Shown here: positions 12,792 through 13,835 of the stretch, one piece after another
Position numbering within the stretch: the stretch's first letter is position 1
How the letters are laid out: the number at the start of each line of letters is the position of its first letter
Assembly: GCA_005788585.1 (NCBI GenBank)
Contig: SYBY01000010.1
Location: 1-13,835, forward strand
Reading direction: 5' to 3'
Length of the DNA stretch: 13,835 nucleotides
Origin: Actinomycetota bacterium
GTDB lineage: Bacteria > Actinomycetota > Thermoleophilia > Solirubrobacterales > Solirubrobacteraceae
Notes under the pieces: generated by a model
What the model was told of the DNA's origin: nothing
Seen by the model: the letters and a program-made list of their open reading frames with translations, nothing else
Databases searched by the model: none
Program-made: the position numbers and the translations under genes

Positions 12792-13835
12792 TCAGCGCTG
12801 CGCCGGGCGGCGCAGGTCGAGCGTGCGAGGGTATTCCCCGGGGGCGACGGCGGGCGGCACCCTCACCGGGCCCGGCGTGTGGCCCGCGGCCTCGAAGCGG
12901 TTCGAGCGGCGGGACTGCGCCTCGCTGGCGTTCACCGGGAAGGTGTCGTAGGACCGCCCGCCCGGATGGACGACGTGGTAGGTGCAGCCACCCATCGAGC
13001 GCTCGGTCCAGCGGTCGAGCACGTCGAAGACCAGCGGGCTGTGGATCTCGATCGTGGGGTGCAGCGCCGACCACGGCTGCCACGCGCGGTAGCGCACGCC
13101 GCCCACGTACGACCCGGCGACCCCGGTGGGCTGCAGCGGCACGCGGTGCCCGTTGCAGGTCAGGACATGACGCTCGCCGACCATGCCGTCGACGCGCACC
13201 TGCAGGCGCTCGAGCGACGAGTCGACGTACCGCGCCGTGCCCGCCCCGGACTCCTCGCCGAGGACATGCCACGGCTCGATCGCCATGCGCAGCTCGATGT
13301 CCACGCCGTCGACGTGCGCGGTGCCAAGGTGCGGGAAGCGGAACTCGAGGAACGGGTCGAGCCACGCGGGGTCGAACCCGTCGATCCCGGCGACGACGGT
13401 GCGGATGTCCTGCTCGCAGAACCACGGCAGCAGGAAGCGGTCGTGCAGCTCGGTGCCCCACCGCACGAGCGGCCCGGTGTACGGCTCCTCCCAGAACCGC
13501 GCGATGAGCGCGCGCACCAGCAGCGACTGCACGAGCCCCATCTGCGGGTGCGGCGGCATCTCGAAGCCCCGCAGCTCGACGATCCCCAGCCGGCCCGATT
13601 CGGTCCCGGGGTCGTAGAGCTGGTCGATGCAGAACTCCGCGCGGTGCGTGTTGCCCGTCAGATCGGTCAGCAGGTTGCGCAGCAGACGGTCGACCGTCCA
13701 CGCGGGCACCGGCGCGTCGTCGTCGGCCTCCTCGGCGAGCCGGGCCAGCTCGTTGAACGCGATCTCCAGCTCGTAGAGGTTCTCGTGGCGCGCCTCGTCG
13801 ACGCGCGGCGCCTGACTCGTCGGCCCGATGAACCG
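12792..13835 (-). CDS. DUF2126 protein (putative amidoligase; large transglutaminase family), C-terminal part
   Basis: The frame is open to the window edge; 347 residues are visible. They begin [20 protein letters not shown], a hallmark of DUF2126 (PF09899, annotated as putative amidoligase). They continue through [38 protein letters not shown] and the C-terminal [21 protein letters not shown]. Complete family members are about 1,100 residues with an N-terminal transglutaminase-like part, so two thirds are outside the window. An in-frame GTG at 13709 is internal and not a real start, because the conserved sequence continues upstream of it. The gene is the first visible member of the operon, 6 bases ahead of the ATP-grasp gene. 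It is predicted to take part in peptide or amide-bond chemistry; no activity can be read directly. Confidence 0.9.
   Translation of the reverse strand, partial: RFIGPTSQAPRVDEARHENLYELEIAFNELARLAEEADDDAPVPAWTVDRLLRNLLTDLTGNTHRAEFCIDQLYDPGTESGRLGIVELRGFEMPPHPQMGLVQSLLVRALIARFWEEPYTGPLVRWGTELHDRFLLPWFCEQDIRTVVAGIDGFDPAWLDPFLEFRFPHLGTAHVDGVDIELRMAIEPWHVLGEESGAGTARYVDSSLERLQVRVDGMVGERHVLTCNGHRVPLQPTGVAGSYVGGVRYRAWQPWSALHPTIEIHSPLVFDVLDRWTERSMGGCTYHVVHPGGRSYDTFPVNASEAQSRRSNRFEAAGHTPGPVRVPPAVAPGEYPRTLDLRRPAQR

Overview
The window is about 70% GC or more, is almost wholly coding, and carries GC-ending codons throughout. Gene content points to a high-GC actinobacterium: DUF2510 plus DUF4870 membrane protein, VanW-family wall protein, secreted Candida-LIP-type lipase, and -10 boxes of the TANNNT type sitting 6 nt before ATG codons. 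A member of the Thermoleophilia (Solirubrobacter/Conexibacter-like) is my best guess, but this is inference from gene style and not from a marker gene. No tRNA, rRNA, insertion sequence, CRISPR array or phage gene was seen, and no gene-free stretch exceeds 100 bases.

Layout: (1) 1-984 is the 3' part of a secreted lipase on +, followed by a perfect 12-bp GC hairpin. (2) 1056-1730 is an AIM24-family protein on +, convergent with a minus-strand pair, an ABM-fold monooxygenase-like protein and a SnoaL-like protein (2505 down to 1727). (3) From a divergent promoter region, a PaaI-type thioesterase (2567-3115) and an overlapping exported beta-lactamase-fold serine hydrolase (3112-3873) run on +. 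(4) On minus lie a secreted SGNH hydrolase (5082-3874) and a VanW-family membrane-anchored protein (6962-5136). (5) Divergent from VanW on + are a Glu/Leu/Phe/Val-type dehydrogenase (7052-8317), an unrecognised small protein (8385-8843) and a DUF2510/DUF4870 membrane protein (8844-9356). (6) The right third (13835 down to 9349, minus) is one tight operon: the C-terminal part of a DUF2126 protein, a fused circularly permuted ATP-grasp/alpha-E protein, and a transglutaminase-like protein.

The most interesting system is region 6. This is the conserved ATP-grasp/alpha-E/transglutaminase/DUF2126 cassette that comparative genomics has proposed to make or modify peptides (amide-bond formation by ATP-grasp, hydrolysis or transfer by the transglutaminase-like enzymes). 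To my knowledge its substrate and product are undefined. Here it is strongly coupled: a 6-nt gap, then a GTGA overlap.

A second theme is extreme compaction. All three convergent gene pairs end in a shared palindrome containing both stop codons (CTAG, TGATCA, TCAGCTGA), leaving no room for an intergenic terminator. Several + genes appear leaderless, and the serine hydrolase seems to start at CTG inside a CTGA overlap. Regions 3 and 4 together encode several exported or cell-envelope proteins.
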